DNA of 64,000 nucleotides, taken from Azomonas macrocytogenes. GTDB lineage: Bacteria > Pseudomonadota > Gammaproteobacteria > Pseudomonadales > Pseudomonadaceae. The notes under the pieces are model-generated. The model was not told the origin of the DNA. It worked only from the letters and a program-made list of their open reading frames with translations, and ran no database searches. The stretch covers positions 62,001 through 126,000 of the forward strand of contig NZ_JACHXI010000007.1 of NCBI RefSeq assembly GCF_014191985.1, in the 5' to 3' direction. The translations under genes and the position numbers were made by a program. Below, one piece after another: positions 8,647 through 19,386 of the stretch (position 1 is the stretch's first letter; each line of letters begins with the position of its first letter).

Positions 8647-10005
8647 ATGATCAGACCGATACGCTACAGCGTAGCCCTGCTTCTCACTGCTATCTGCCTG
8701 CCGGGGCAGGCAGCCACGAACGTCGAACAACGTACCCATGAATTCACGCTGGATAACGGACTCAAGGTGGTAGTCCGTGAAGATCACCGTGCCCCGGTGG
8801 TGGTCTCGCAGCTCTGGTACAAGGTCGGCTCCAGCTTCGAAACTTCCGGGCTGACCGGTCTTTCGCATATGCTCGAACACATGATGTTCAAAGGCAGCAA
8901 AAAGCTTGGTCCGGGCGAGGCTTCACGCATCCTGCGCGAGCTGGGTGCCGAGGAGAATGCCTTCACTGGCGCCGACTTCACCGCCTATTACCAGGTCCTG
9001 GCGCGTGATCGTCTGCCGGTAGCCTTTGAACTGGAGGCCGACCGCATGACCGGCCTGAGCCTGCCGCCCGACGAGTTCAAGCGCGAGCACGAGGTGGTGA
9101 CCGAAGAGCGCCGTCTGCGCACCGACGACCGTCCGAGCGCGCTGGCCTTCGAGCGCTTCGAGAGCCTGGCCTACCCGTCCAGCGGCTACCGCAACCCCAC
9201 CATCGGTTGGCCGAGCGATCTGCAACGCATGACCATCGACGATGCGCGAACCTGGTACCAATCCTGGTATGCGCCGAACAACGCGACCCTGGTAGTGGTC
9301 GGTGACGTCCAGCTCGCCGACGTTCGCAACCTGGCCGAACATTATTTCGGCCCGCTGCAGAGACGCACTATTCCCGTTGCCAAGCAGCCTCTCGAGCTGA
9401 ACGAGGCCGGTGAGCGCCGCCTGACTCTGCATGTGCGCACCCAGTTGCCCAGCCTGCTGATGGCTTTCAACGTGCCGAGCCTGGCGACCGTCAAGGATGC
9501 CCACCAGGCCAATGCCCTACGCCTGCTGTCGGCGTTGCTCGACGGTGGTTACAGTGCCCGCCTGTCGACCAATCTGGAGCGCGGCGAAGAGCTGGTGAGC
9601 CAGGTCTCGGCCTGGTACGACGCCTATACCCGTGGCGATACCCTGTTCGTGATCGGCGCTTCGCCAAACGTGCAGAAAAACCACACCCTCGCGGAAGTGG
9701 AGGCTGGAATCTGGCGCGAACTGGATGCGCTCAGGCAGAAGCCGCCGACCCAGCAAGAGCTGGAGCGCGTCCGGGCCCAGGTCATTGCCGGCCTGGTCTA
9801 CGAACGCGATTCCATCACTCAGCAGGCATCCTCCATCGGCCGGATGGAAACCGTGGGCCTCTCGTGGCGCCTGATGGACCAGGAGCTGCAAGCCCTCGAA
9901 GCCGTTACACCCGAAGATATCCAGGCCGCCGCTAACACCTTCTTCACCCGTTCCCGCATGACCCTCGCGCATGTCCTGCCGCTGGAGAGCAAACCCAATG
10001 AATAA
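8647..10005 (+). CDS. M16 family zinc metallopeptidase, catalytic subunit
   Basis: Insulinase-family peptidase of 452 residues. A signal peptide (MIRPIRYSVALLLTAICLPGQA) predicts a periplasmic location. The inverted zinc motif HxxEH is present as HMLEH about 75 residues in, and the distal glutamate lies in the EHEVVTEERR segment. Start 8647 is chosen because the signal peptide begins there; the frame upstream overlaps ftsY regulatory DNA. The ATG of the second M16 gene overlaps its end by 8 bases. By analogy with two-chain M16B enzymes, the pair likely forms a heterodimer of a catalytic and a non-catalytic chain. The substrate is unknown. Confidence 0.93.
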   Translation: MIRPIRYSVALLLTAICLPGQAATNVEQRTHEFTLDNGLKVVVREDHRAPVVVSQLWYKVGSSFETSGLTGLSHMLEHMMFKGSKKLGPGEASRILRELGAEENAFTGADFTAYYQVLARDRLPVAFELEADRMTGLSLPPDEFKREHEVVTEERRLRTDDRPSALAFERFESLAYPSSGYRNPTIGWPSDLQRMTIDDARTWYQSWYAPNNATLVVVGDVQLADVRNLAEHYFGPLQRRTIPVAKQPLELNEAGERRLTLHVRTQLPSLLMAFNVPSLATVKDAHQANALRLLSALLDGGYSARLSTNLERGEELVSQVSAWYDAYTRGDTLFVIGASPNVQKNHTLAEVEAGIWRELDALRQKPPTQQELERVRAQVIAGLVYERDSITQQASSIGRMETVGLSWRLMDQELQALEAVTPEDIQAAANTFFTRSRMTLAHVLPLESKPNE

Positions 10006-11476
10006 GCGACTCGCCTTCGTCGGCCTGATTTTCGCCGCCCATGCCGGGCTTGCCGTCAGCGAAGTGCAACAACCGGTGCCTGCGGCCCAACCCGCCAGCC
10101 AGAGTGCTTTCGTCGCCGCCGACCGCCTCGAATCCCTAGCCAGCCTGAGCAAGGACAGCCTGGCTCGTCGCAAGCTGGACATCCAGGATTGGAAAACTGC
10201 GGAAGGCGCTCGGGTGCTGTTCGTCGAAGCGCATGAGCTGCCCATGTTCGACCTACGCCTGACGTTTGCCGCCGGCAGCAGCCGCGATGGCGATGTGCCG
10301 GGCCTGGCACTGCTGACCAATGCCATGCTCAACGAAGGCATTCCCGGCAAGGATGTGACGGCCATCGCCGAGGGCTTCGAAGGGCTGGGGGCGGACTTCA
10401 GCAATGGCACCTACCGCGACATGGCACTGGTCTCCCTGCGCAGCCTGAGCATGCCGGACAAGCGCGAGCCGGCTCTGGCTTTGTTCGGTCAGGTGCTGGG
10501 GCAGCCGACGTTTCCTGAAGAGTCGCTGGTACGTATCCGCAACCAACTGCTGGCCGGTTTCGAGCAACAGCAGCAGAACCCGGCCAAGCTGGCCAGCCAC
10601 GATCTGTTCAGGCAACTCTATGGCACACATCCCTACAACCACCCGAGCGACGGTACTCCCGAATCGGTTCCGGGCATAGGCATCAAGCAGATGCAGGATT
10701 TCTACGCTCGTGCCTACGCGGCGGGCAATGTAGTGATTGCGCTGGTCGGCGATCTTGATCGCCAGGAAGCCGAGGCCATCGCCGCCCAGGTTTCCAGCTC
10801 CCTGCCCAAAGGTCCGGCATTGCCGCCGTTGCCCGAGCCGGCCAAACCCGTAGCCGAGCGCCACCGAATCGAATTTCCCTCGCAACAGACCCATTTGCTG
10901 TTTGCCCAGTTGGGTATCACGCGCGCTGATCCCGACTATGCGGCACTGTTTCTCGGTAACCAGATTCTCGGGGGCGGCGGCTTTGGCACGCGCCTGATGG
11001 AAGAGGTTCGGGAAAAGCGCGGCCTGACCTACGGCATCTATTCGGGCTTTACGCCGATGGCGGCCAAAGGTCCGTTCATGATCAACCTGCAGACCCGTGC
11101 CGATCAGTCCGAAGGTACCCTCGAGCTGGTTCGCCAACTGGTTCGCGATTACCTGGAGCAAGGCCCCACGCAAGCGGAACTGGAACGCAACAAGCGTGAA
11201 ATCGCCGGCAGCTTCCCGCTGTCCATGGCCAGCAACGCCGACATCGCTGATCAGCTCGGTAGCATCGGTTTCTACAACCTGCCGCTGACCTTTCTGGAAG
11301 ACTTCATGGCGCAAATCCAGACGTTGACGGTCCAACAGGTGAAAGATGCGCTGAATCGGCACCTGTCGGCGAACGATTTCGTGATCGTCAGCGCCGGCCC
11401 GACCGTCGACCAGCAACCCTTGCCGCCACCGAGCGACAAACCGATCGAAGAGCCCATCGGGGTTCCGGAGCATTGA
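9998..11476 (+). CDS. M16 family peptidase-like protein, non-catalytic partner
   Basis: 492 residues with a signal peptide (MNKRLAFVGLIFAAHAGLA). The fold matches the preceding M16 protein, but at the position of HxxEH it reads LLTNAMLNEG, with no zinc ligands. It keeps the C-terminal substrate-binding signature FGTRLMEEVREKRGLTYGIYSG with the R/Y pair found in non-catalytic M16B chains. Its start overlaps the catalytic gene by 8 bases and its stop overlaps the rsmD start (TGATG), so the three are translated together. It probably completes the active site or cavity of the partner. Confidence 0.92.
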   Translation: MNKRLAFVGLIFAAHAGLAVSEVQQPVPAAQPASQSAFVAADRLESLASLSKDSLARRKLDIQDWKTAEGARVLFVEAHELPMFDLRLTFAAGSSRDGDVPGLALLTNAMLNEGIPGKDVTAIAEGFEGLGADFSNGTYRDMALVSLRSLSMPDKREPALALFGQVLGQPTFPEESLVRIRNQLLAGFEQQQQNPAKLASHDLFRQLYGTHPYNHPSDGTPESVPGIGIKQMQDFYARAYAAGNVVIALVGDLDRQEAEAIAAQVSSSLPKGPALPPLPEPAKPVAERHRIEFPSQQTHLLFAQLGITRADPDYAALFLGNQILGGGGFGTRLMEEVREKRGLTYGIYSGFTPMAAKGPFMINLQTRADQSEGTLELVRQLVRDYLEQGPTQAELERNKREIAGSFPLSMASNADIADQLGSIGFYNLPLTFLEDFMAQIQTLTVQQVKDALNRHLSANDFVIVSAGPTVDQQPLPPPSDKPIEEPIGVPEH

Positions 11477-12084
11477 TGGTCAGATCCTCCCTTCCTGCGG
11501 CGGCCAGTCGTAGCGGAGCGGGCCAGTTACGCATCATCGGCGGGCTCTGGCGCAGCCGTCGCTTCGGCTTCCCGGATGCCGAAGGGCTGCGGCCAACCCC
11601 GGATCGCGTGCGCGAGACGCTGTTCAACTGGCTTGCACCCTATGTGTCCGGGGCGCGTGTGCTCGACCCGTTCACCGGCAGCGGGGCGCTCTATCTGGAG
11701 GCCTTGTCGCGCGGCGCCGGCATGGCCCTGGCTCTGGATCTCAATGCCAATGCCATCGCCAGCCTGCGCAGGCATCTGGACACGCTCCATTGCGGCAACG
11801 GGCAACTGCTGCAGAGCGATGCCCTGCGCTACCTGGAGCATCAGTCGCCAATCCCGTTCGACCTGGTATTTCTCGACCCGCCGTTCAACCGCAACCTGTT
11901 GCTGCCCTGCTGCCAGCTTTTGGAAGAGCGGGGCTGGCTGGCCAAGCGCGCCTGGATCTACACCGAAAGCGAAACACCACCTTCCACGCTCGGCCTGCCG
12001 AACAGCTGGCGGTTACATCGGGAGAAAAAAGCCGGCCAGGTGCATTACGCGCTGTGGCAGCGCGAGCAGCTCCCCTCCGCTTGA
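11476..12084 (+). CDS. rsmD: 16S rRNA (guanine-966 N2) methyltransferase RsmD
   Basis: Class I SAM methyltransferase of 202 residues that methylates G966 of 16S rRNA in the small subunit. N-terminal LRIIGGLWRSRR and RPTPDRVRETLFNWL are typical of RsmD. Motif I is VLDPFTGSGALYLEALSRGA and the catalytic N6/N2 motif is FLDPPF. The ATG at 11476 shares bases with the stop of the upstream M16 gene. A TTG one codon earlier is also open but unlikely. Confidence 0.96.
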   Translation: MVRSSLPAAASRSGAGQLRIIGGLWRSRRFGFPDAEGLRPTPDRVRETLFNWLAPYVSGARVLDPFTGSGALYLEALSRGAGMALALDLNANAIASLRRHLDTLHCGNGQLLQSDALRYLEHQSPIPFDLVFLDPPFNRNLLLPCCQLLEERGWLAKRAWIYTESETPPSTLGLPNSWRLHREKKAGQVHYALWQREQLPSA

Positions 12085-12176
12085 TAAGCCGATAGCGCTG
12101 AAAAGCGATCCAACCATGGTGGTAGCCTCTTGCGCTTTGCGCCCTCAGCCCTGAGCCGCTACCATCCAAACCCTAA

Positions 12177-13043
<867 letters not shown>

Positions 13044-13044
<1 letters not shown>

Positions 13045-14798
13045 TGAGCGAAGCGATTCGGATACTTGCCGCTGTGTGTTCCACCAACAGGTTGGTGCAA
13101 GTATTTCCCGGACTCTTTCTGGTCCTGCTGCTTTCACTGAGCTTTGTGGTCCAGGCGCGCCCGCCTGATCAGGAGGCGGTGGCCACCGCTCATCCGCTTG
13201 CCAGTGAAGCGGGGCGCGAGATTCTTGCCGCCGGTGGCAACGCCTTCGATGCGGCAGTGGCCATCAGCGCCGCGCTGGCCGTGGTCGAGCCCTATGGTTC
13301 CGGTCTCGGCGGGGGAGGGTTCTTTCTCCTGCGCGAAACAGGCGAAACGACTCGCTACCGTTTTCTCGATGCCCGCGAACGCGCCCCATTGGCGGCCACG
13401 CCCGATCTCTATCGCCGAGGCGGCAAGGTACAGCCCGATCTGTCGCTGGATGGCCCGCTGGCCACAGGTATTCCAGGCATACCCGCGGCCCTGGTCGAGC
13501 TGGCTGAACGACGTGGGCGTCTACCCTTCGCCGACAGCTTGAAGCCGGCTATCCGCCTGGCCCGCGAAGGGTTCCCGGTCGATCAGGTTTATCGTGAGCG
13601 CGCCAGTTGGCGACTGGCAGCCTTGCGCGACGATCCGGAAAGCGCCCGCCTGTTCCTGGTTGACGGCGATATTCCTGCAGAAGGCTACCGGTTGCGCCTG
13701 CCGGAACTGGCCGCTGTCCTGCAACGCCTGGGCGAGCAGGGGCGTGATGGCTTCTATGCCGGAGAATTCGCCAGGCGGCTGGTGGACGGCGTACGCCAGG
13801 CCGGCGGCATCTGGACCCAGAAGGATCTGGACGAGTACCACGTCATCGAACGCGAACCGCTGCATTTCGCCCTGGACGATGGCCGCGAGCTGATCAGCGC
13901 GCCGCCACCTTCTGCCGGCGGTCTGGCCATCGCCCAGAGCCTGGGCATGCTGCAGCGCCTGCCCTGGGAAAATGCCGGCCCGGTACAGCGTGCGCATTTC
14001 GTCGTGGAAACGCTGCGCCGCGCCTACCGCGACCGTGCCTTGCTGGGCGACCCCGAGTTCGTTCAGGCGCCACTCAAGCACTTGCTGTCAGCGGCTTACC
14101 TGAAAGGGCTGGCCGACACCATCGACGCCGAGCAGGCAACACCCAGCCGCCAATTGCCACCGGCCAAACGCTGGCGCGAAGGCGAGCACACCACGCACTT
14201 CACCGTACTGGATGCCCAAGGTAACGCCGTGGCTGCCACGATAACGCTCAATCTGATGTTCGGCTCGGCCTTCACCGTGCCGGGCACGGGTGTGCTGCTC
14301 AATGATGAAATGGACGATTTTGCCGCTGATATCGCCGGCAGCAACGTCTATGGGCTTGCCGGCAGTAGCGCCAATGCCATCTCCGGCGGCAAGCGTCCGC
14401 TGTCCAGCATGAGCCCGACCTTCATCGAAAGCGCCGAGTCCTTTGCCACCTTCGGCACGCCCGGCGGCAGCCGGATTCCCAGCATGAACCTGCTGTCGAT
14501 CCTGTCTCATCTGCAAGGCGAGCCGGCCGCCCGCTGGGTTGCCGTACCGCGCTACCATCATCAGTACCTGCCGGATGTGCTCGAATACGAAGAGGGCACG
14601 TTCAATGCCCGGCAACTGGCAGCCCTGGAGAAAAATGGCTACGCGTTGAAAAGGATAGAACGGCCTTACGGCAACCAGCAGGTCATTTTCTGGAACAAGG
14701 CAAGTGGCAAGGTCGAAGCTGCCAGTGATCCACGAGGCGTCGGCGTCAGCCTACTGGTGGATGATCCTGCCAAGGCATTGCCGGCGAACGCAAACTGA
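13044..14798 (+). CDS. ggt: Gamma-glutamyltransferase
   Basis: Ntn-hydrolase precursor of 584 residues, exported to the periplasm (hydrophobic VFPGLFLVLLLSLSFVVQA near residues 20-38). It transfers or hydrolyses the gamma-glutamyl group of glutathione. The self-cleavage site and nucleophile Thr lie in EHTTHFTVLD, where the small subunit begins. LLNDEMDDF and TPGGSRIPS are the family's substrate and oxyanion motifs. The start overlaps the ferredoxin stop by one base. Alternative in-frame starts a few codons on cannot be excluded. Confidence 0.95.
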
Positions 14799-14842
14799 TA
14801 CTTTCTGAAGGCTGGGCAAGGAGGGCGGTGGTCCCTGTCCTC

Positions 14843-15184
14843 TCACTCACCCACGCCGTAGCCGGTACGGGTACAGCCCAGGCAGCGCACAAAGGCGGCT
14901 TCGGCCGGCTCTAGCACCAGCGCCTGGCCGGCGCTGCCGACTCCGCCGCTGGCTGCCGTGAATGGCAGGCTGACCACGAACGCCACTGTACCGATGAAGG
15001 TGGCGCCGATCAGCAACGGCCGGGCGACCAACAGGTCGCCAACCATGGAATAGGCTTTCGGCGTGTCGCTTATATAGACCGGGTCGCCGCTGCTGTTCTG
15101 GGTGACGACCTGCGCCTGGGTCGGTAGCGCCAGCAGTGCGGCAGTCATGGTCAGGACAGCGGCATTGGAGCGGAACGGTTTCAT
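14843..15184 (-). CDS. Small exported protein of unknown function
   Basis: 113 residues with a signal peptide ([24 protein letters not shown]). The mature part has a short polar region, a hydrophobic segment ([19 protein letters not shown]), a Gly/Ala-rich stretch and a C-terminal pair of cysteines ([11 protein letters not shown]). I recognise it only as a conserved hypothetical next to mutM in Pseudomonas. ATG 15184 is preferred over the ATG six codons upstream because the signal peptide begins there. It could be a periplasmic protein with one membrane anchor. Confidence 0.75.
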   Translation of the reverse strand: MKPFRSNAAVLTMTAALLALPTQAQVVTQNSSGDPVYISDTPKAYSMVGDLLVARPLLIGATFIGTVAFVVSLPFTAASGGVGSAGQALVLEPAEAAFVRCLGCTRTGYGVGE

Positions 15185-15261
15185 ACGGCAGATCCTTGGC
15201 AAACGGCCAGCATTGAGTATTGACTATAGCAGCGGTCCGCCTGCTGGCGATGTGATGCCTG

Positions 15262-16074
15262 TCAACGCTGGCAACGCCCGCAGTACACGCTGGCCCGCTG
15301 GCCCAGGCGGATTTCGCGCAAGGTAGCGCCACAGCACTTGCAGAATTCACCGGCGCGGCCATAGACGTACAGTTCCTGCTTGAAATAGCCCGGCTTGCCA
15401 TCGCCGCCGACAAAATCCCGCAGGGTCGTGCCGCCGCACTCGATGGCAAAAGCCAGGATGCGCCTGATTTCGTCGGCCAGCTTCAGATAGCGGGCCCGCG
15501 AAATGCTCCCGGCAGCCTTGCGCGGGTCGATTCCCGCTGCGAACAGCGCTTCGCTCGCATAGATATTGCCCACACCGACCACCACCGCGTTATCCATGAT
15601 GAACGGCTTGATCGCCATGCTGCGCCCGCGCGACAGTCGGTACAGCCGATCACCGCTGAAATCGTCACCTAGTGGCTCTGGCCCCAGGCTGGCCAGTAGC
15701 ACATGCTGGAAGGGATCTTCGCTCCATAGCCAGGCGCCGAAGCGGCGTGGATCGGTATAGCGCAGAGCCATGCCGGAATCCAGCAGCAGGTCCACATGGT
15801 CGTGCTTGCCTGGCGCCTGCCCTGCTTGAATCAGGCGCAGGCTGCCGGACATGCCCAGATGTACGATCAGGCAGCCGGTCTCGGCACGAATCAGCAGGTA
15901 TTTGGCCCGGCGCTCGACCGCCAGGATACGTTGCCCGGACAGGCGTACATCGAGATCCTCGGGGATCGGCCAGCGCAGGCGGCGCTCGCGGACCAGCACA
16001 CGCTCGGCCATGTGGCCGACGAGATACGGTTCGATGCCACGGCGCGTCGTTTCGACTTCGGGTAATTCAGGCAT
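15262..16074 (-). CDS. mutM: Formamidopyrimidine-DNA glycosylase
   Basis: Base-excision repair enzyme of 270 residues that removes 8-oxoguanine and cleaves the abasic site. The mature N terminus [13 protein letters not shown] supplies the catalytic Pro and Glu. Lys in RRAKYLLI is the conserved DNA-contact lysine. The helix-two-turn-helix is near [12 protein letters not shown], and the zinc finger is CKCCGATL through YCGRC at the C terminus. The gene is divergent from phoB. Confidence 0.98.
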   Translation of the reverse strand: MPELPEVETTRRGIEPYLVGHMAERVLVRERRLRWPIPEDLDVRLSGQRILAVERRAKYLLIRAETGCLIVHLGMSGSLRLIQAGQAPGKHDHVDLLLDSGMALRYTDPRRFGAWLWSEDPFQHVLLASLGPEPLGDDFSGDRLYRLSRGRSMAIKPFIMDNAVVVGVGNIYASEALFAAGIDPRKAAGSISRARYLKLADEIRRILAFAIECGGTTLRDFVGGDGKPGYFKQELYVYGRAGEFCKCCGATLREIRLGQRASVYCGRCQR

Positions 16075-16203
16075 GGGGAATAAACAGGGCAGAACGGTAG
16101 CTGACGATAACAGGAAGGTTCCACCGCAGCGAGCCGGCTCGCCCGGTTGCGGCTTCGTCGAGTCGGCACACCGGGGTCAGGCGGTCATGGCTGCCGTTGT
16201 TTT

Positions 16204-16221
16204 TGTCACATCCTTGTCATA
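16204..16221 (+). promoter_or_regulatory. Pho box upstream of phoB
   Basis: Two 7-base direct repeats, TTGTCAC and TTGTCAT, separated by 4 bases (ATCC). They match the PhoB box (CTGTCAT-N4-CTGTCAT) at almost every position and in spacing. An AT-rich segment with a plausible -10 (TATCTA at about 16230) follows, and the phoB ATG is 55 bases downstream. This predicts autoactivation of phoBR by phosphorylated PhoB during phosphate limitation. Confidence 0.85.
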
Positions 16222-16275
16222 ATTCCGTTATCTAATCCGATCCATAAAGATAGAATTGGACCCGAGGATCGATCC

Positions 16276-16965
16276 ATGAATGGCAAGAGCATCTTGATCG
16301 TCGACGATGAAGCGCCGATCCGCGAAATGATCGCCGTTGCGCTCGAGATGGCAGGATATGAATGTCTGGAAGCCGAAAACACGCAGCAGGCCCATGCCCT
16401 GGTCATCGACCGGCAGCCCGACCTCATCCTGCTCGACTGGATGCTGCCCGGTACCTCCGGCATCGAACTGGCCCGTCGCCTGAAGCGGGACGAGATGACC
16501 ATGGCTACGCCGATCATCATGCTTACCGCCAAGGCGGAAGAGGACAACAAGATCCAGGGCCTCGAAGTCGGGGCGGACGACTACATCACCAAGCCGTTTT
16601 CACCCCGCGAGCTGGTGGCGCGTCTGAAGGCCGTGTTGCGGCGTACCGGCGCGATCGACAACGAAACGCCCATCGAGGTCGATGGGTTGATCCTGGATCC
16701 GCTGAGCCATCGCGTCACCATCGACGGCAAGCCGGCCGAAATGGGGCCTACCGAGTATCGCTTGCTACAGTTCTTCATGACTCATCAGGAGCGTGCCTAT
16801 ACCCGCAGTCAATTGCTCGACCAGGTCTGGGGCGGCAACGTTTATGTCGAGGAACGTACCGTGGATGTGCATATCCGACGGTTGCGCAAGGCGCTCGGCG
16901 AGGTTTACGAGAATCTCGTGCAAACGGTGCGCGGCACTGGCTACCGTTTTTCCACCAAAAGCTGA
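16276..16965 (+). CDS. phoB: Phosphate regulon response regulator PhoB
   Basis: OmpR-family regulator of 229 residues. The receiver has acidic pair Asp10/Asp11, phospho-acceptor Asp54 (LLDWMLPG) and the conserved Lys in ITKPFSP. The C-terminal winged helix ends with [13 protein letters not shown] and [19 protein letters not shown] lies before the ATG. The upstream open frame is part of the regulatory region and is ignored. A Pho box lies upstream and phoR follows after 70 bases. Confidence 0.98.
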   Translation: MNGKSILIVDDEAPIREMIAVALEMAGYECLEAENTQQAHALVIDRQPDLILLDWMLPGTSGIELARRLKRDEMTMATPIIMLTAKAEEDNKIQGLEVGADDYITKPFSPRELVARLKAVLRRTGAIDNETPIEVDGLILDPLSHRVTIDGKPAEMGPTEYRLLQFFMTHQERAYTRSQLLDQVWGGNVYVEERTVDVHIRRLRKALGEVYENLVQTVRGTGYRFSTKS

Positions 16966-17035
16966 TCCGGCGCAAACAAAACCCGCCGGATACCGTGTGC
17001 ATGCCGGGCGGCATCGAGTCCGAGGAGCAAAACCG

Positions 17036-18391
17036 GTGAATCAGAACTGGCGCATGGGGTTGGCGCGCCATCTCCTGTTGGTCCTGGCAGGCAGTCTGCT
17101 GCTGGGGATTCTGAGCGGCCAGTACGGCTGGTCCTTCGCTGCATTCCTGGCGGCCTATCTGGCCCGGGTTCTCTACCAGTTATATCGCTTGCATCGGTGG
17201 CTCCAGCAGCAGCGGCAGTCTGATGAACCGCCACCGGAGGCCAGCGGTCTCTGGGGTGAGGTCTTCGATAGCCTTTACCAGCTGCAGCGCCACGAGCAAG
17301 GTATCCGCGGGCGCCTGCAGGCCATCATCGACCGTGTGCAGGAATCCACCGCCGCCCTCAAGGATGCCGTGGTATTCATGGATAGCAACGGGGTTCTCGA
17401 ATGGGGTAACAACGCTGCGCAATCCTTGCTCGGCCTGCGCTCGCCACAGGATTCTGGGCAGATGGTGACCAATCTGGTGCGTCATCCGGCCTTCAAGGAG
17501 TATTTCGACAAGGGCAAGTACCATGAGCCATTGGAACTGCCTTCGCCCATCGACGACCAACTGCATCTGCAGATCACTGTGACCCGCTACGGCAATGGCG
17601 AGCATCTGATGCTGGCGCGCGATGTCACTCATTTGCACCTGCTGGAGCTGATGCGCAAGGATTTCGTGGCCAATGTCTCTCACGAGTTACGCACGCCGTT
17701 GACGGTTATCGCCGGTTACCTGGAAACCCTGCTCGAGCACGCCGATGAAATCAATCCGCGCTGGTTGAAACCGCTGCAGCGCATGGAGCAGCAGGCCGAG
17801 CGGATGCGTCACCTGCTGGAAGATCTGTTGCTGCTGACCAAGCTGGAAACCACCAGTTACCCGGCCAGCAACCAGCCGGTGAAAATCGAGCAGATGCTGC
17901 ATTCGATCAAGAGCGACGCACTCTCCCTGTCGGCGGAAAAGCAGCACAGGATCACGCTCGAAGCCGATCCGAAATTGTTGCTCAAGGGCAGTGAATCCGA
18001 GCTGCGCAGTGCTTTTTCCAACCTGGTTTTCAATGCCGTCAAATACACTCCTGCTGAAGGTGAGATCCACATCCGCTGGTGGAGCAACGAACAAGGTGCG
18101 CACCTGTGTGTGCAGGACAACGGTATCGGTATCGAAAACGGCCACCTGCCACGCCTGACCGAACGTTTCTACCGGGTGGATTCGAGTCGGGCCAGCAATA
18201 CCGGTGGCACCGGCCTGGGCCTGGCCATCGTCAAGCATGTCCTGTTGCGTCACCGCGGCAAGCTGGAAATCCAGAGCCTGCCAGGCAAGGGTAGCCAGTT
18301 CATTTGTCATTTTCTGCCGACGCAAGTGGCAATAGCCAGCGAGGACAGGCCCACTGAGCGACTGAAAAATCGAACTGGCCTTGGTGAATGA
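17036..18391 (+). CDS. phoR: Phosphate regulon sensor histidine kinase PhoR
   Basis: Inner-membrane kinase of 451 residues that controls PhoB. Two N-terminal hydrophobic segments (LLLVLAGSLLLGILSG and WSFAAFLAAYLARVLY) are followed by a basic linker and a PAS domain (ALKDAVVFMDSNGVLEWGN). HisKA has His216 (VSHELRTPLTVI). HATPase_c shows NLVFNAVKYTP, DNGIGIE and GTGLGLAIVKHVL. The start is taken as GTG 17036, with GAGGAG eight bases upstream and agreement with the family N terminus (VNQxW). An ATG at 17054 is the alternative. No large periplasmic domain is present, as expected for PhoR. Confidence 0.96.
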   Translation: MNQNWRMGLARHLLLVLAGSLLLGILSGQYGWSFAAFLAAYLARVLYQLYRLHRWLQQQRQSDEPPPEASGLWGEVFDSLYQLQRHEQGIRGRLQAIIDRVQESTAALKDAVVFMDSNGVLEWGNNAAQSLLGLRSPQDSGQMVTNLVRHPAFKEYFDKGKYHEPLELPSPIDDQLHLQITVTRYGNGEHLMLARDVTHLHLLELMRKDFVANVSHELRTPLTVIAGYLETLLEHADEINPRWLKPLQRMEQQAERMRHLLEDLLLLTKLETTSYPASNQPVKIEQMLHSIKSDALSLSAEKQHRITLEADPKLLLKGSESELRSAFSNLVFNAVKYTPAEGEIHIRWWSNEQGAHLCVQDNGIGIENGHLPRLTERFYRVDSSRASNTGGTGLGLAIVKHVLLRHRGKLEIQSLPGKGSQFICHFLPTQVAIASEDRPTERLKNRTGLGE

Positions 18392-18425
18392 TTTCTTTTG
18401 TCCTTCGGATGCTGGAGGGTGGCCA

Positions 18426-19373
18426 ATGACCCCGGAGACCCTCGCTACTTTGCAGCAGCGCCTGCTTGATGCCTTGGATACTGTCCCCAATGAAGCTCGT
18501 CGTCTGTTTCATGGACGTGGGCGGTGCTGGCCGGGGCTGGAGCAGGTCACGGTCGACTGGTTGCAGGGCGTGCTGCTGGTGGCGTTGTTCAAAGAGCAAG
18601 ACGAATCCGCACTGGCTGCGTTGCGGGAAATGCTGCTGATCTTGGCCGAATCACCTGCCTGGCGACAGGCAGGGGCGCATACCTTGCTGTTGCAGCATCG
18701 CTATCTGTCGGACAGTGCCACCGAGCGGCTGCTGGGCGAGGCAGAAGGGATATGGACAATCAGCGAGGATGACCTGCGTTATGGCCTGGCTCTGGGACAG
18801 AACCAGAATACCGGTCTGTTTCTGGACATGCGCTACGGTCGGCGCTGGGTGCGCGAGCAGAGCGCGGGCAAGCGGGTACTGAATCTGTTTGCCTATACCT
18901 GTGGGTTTTCGGTGGCGGCGCTGGCTGGGGGCGCGGCGCGGGTGGTGAACCTGGACATGGCCAAGGCGGCGTTGAACCGGGGGCGGGAGAACCACCGACT
19001 GAATGGACAGGATCTCAGGTGCGTCGATTTTCTCGGGCACGAGCTGTTCAGGTCCTGGGGGAAAGTGAAGAAACTCGGCCCTTACGATCTGATCATCATC
19101 GATCCGCCGTCCTTCCAGAAAGGCAGTTTTGTGTTGAGCACGGACTACCAGAAGATCCTGCGGCGTCTGCCGCAACTGCTTGCTGAACAAGGCATGGTGC
19201 TGGCCTGCATCAACGATCCCGCTGTCGGTCCGGATTTTCTGCTCGAGAGCATGGCCTGTGAGGCGCCGGCCTTGACATTCGTCGAGCGACTGGACAATCC
19301 GCCGGAATTCCCCGATTGCGATCCGCAAGGTGGGTTGAAGGCGCTGGTGTTCCAGTGCGCTACGGAGGCATGA
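18426..19373 (+). CDS. Class I SAM-dependent methyltransferase (RlmI/RlmK-like)
   Basis: 315 residues. The N-terminal 95 residues are unassigned. The C-terminal part has the RlmI/K-type Rossmann methyltransferase: QNTGLFLDMR, motif I VLNLFAYTCGFSVAALAGGA, acidic VNLDMAKAALN, and catalytic loop IIIDPPSFQKG. An rRNA or other nucleic-acid substrate is likely from the family, but the position is not known. GGAGGG seven bases before the ATG at 18426 fixes the start. It begins 34 bases after phoR on the same strand, so it may be read from the Pho-controlled transcript. Confidence 0.87.
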   Translation: MTPETLATLQQRLLDALDTVPNEARRLFHGRGRCWPGLEQVTVDWLQGVLLVALFKEQDESALAALREMLLILAESPAWRQAGAHTLLLQHRYLSDSATERLLGEAEGIWTISEDDLRYGLALGQNQNTGLFLDMRYGRRWVREQSAGKRVLNLFAYTCGFSVAALAGGAARVVNLDMAKAALNRGRENHRLNGQDLRCVDFLGHELFRSWGKVKKLGPYDLIIIDPPSFQKGSFVLSTDYQKILRRLPQLLAEQGMVLACINDPAVGPDFLLESMACEAPALTFVERLDNPPEFPDCDPQGGLKALVFQCATEA

Positions 19374-19386
19374 CTGGCAGGTGCGT

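Noticed and set aside
10253-11473. 406-codon minus-strand open frame
   Set aside because: Antisense shadow of the second M16 gene; composition Gln/Arg/His-rich as in shadow frames.
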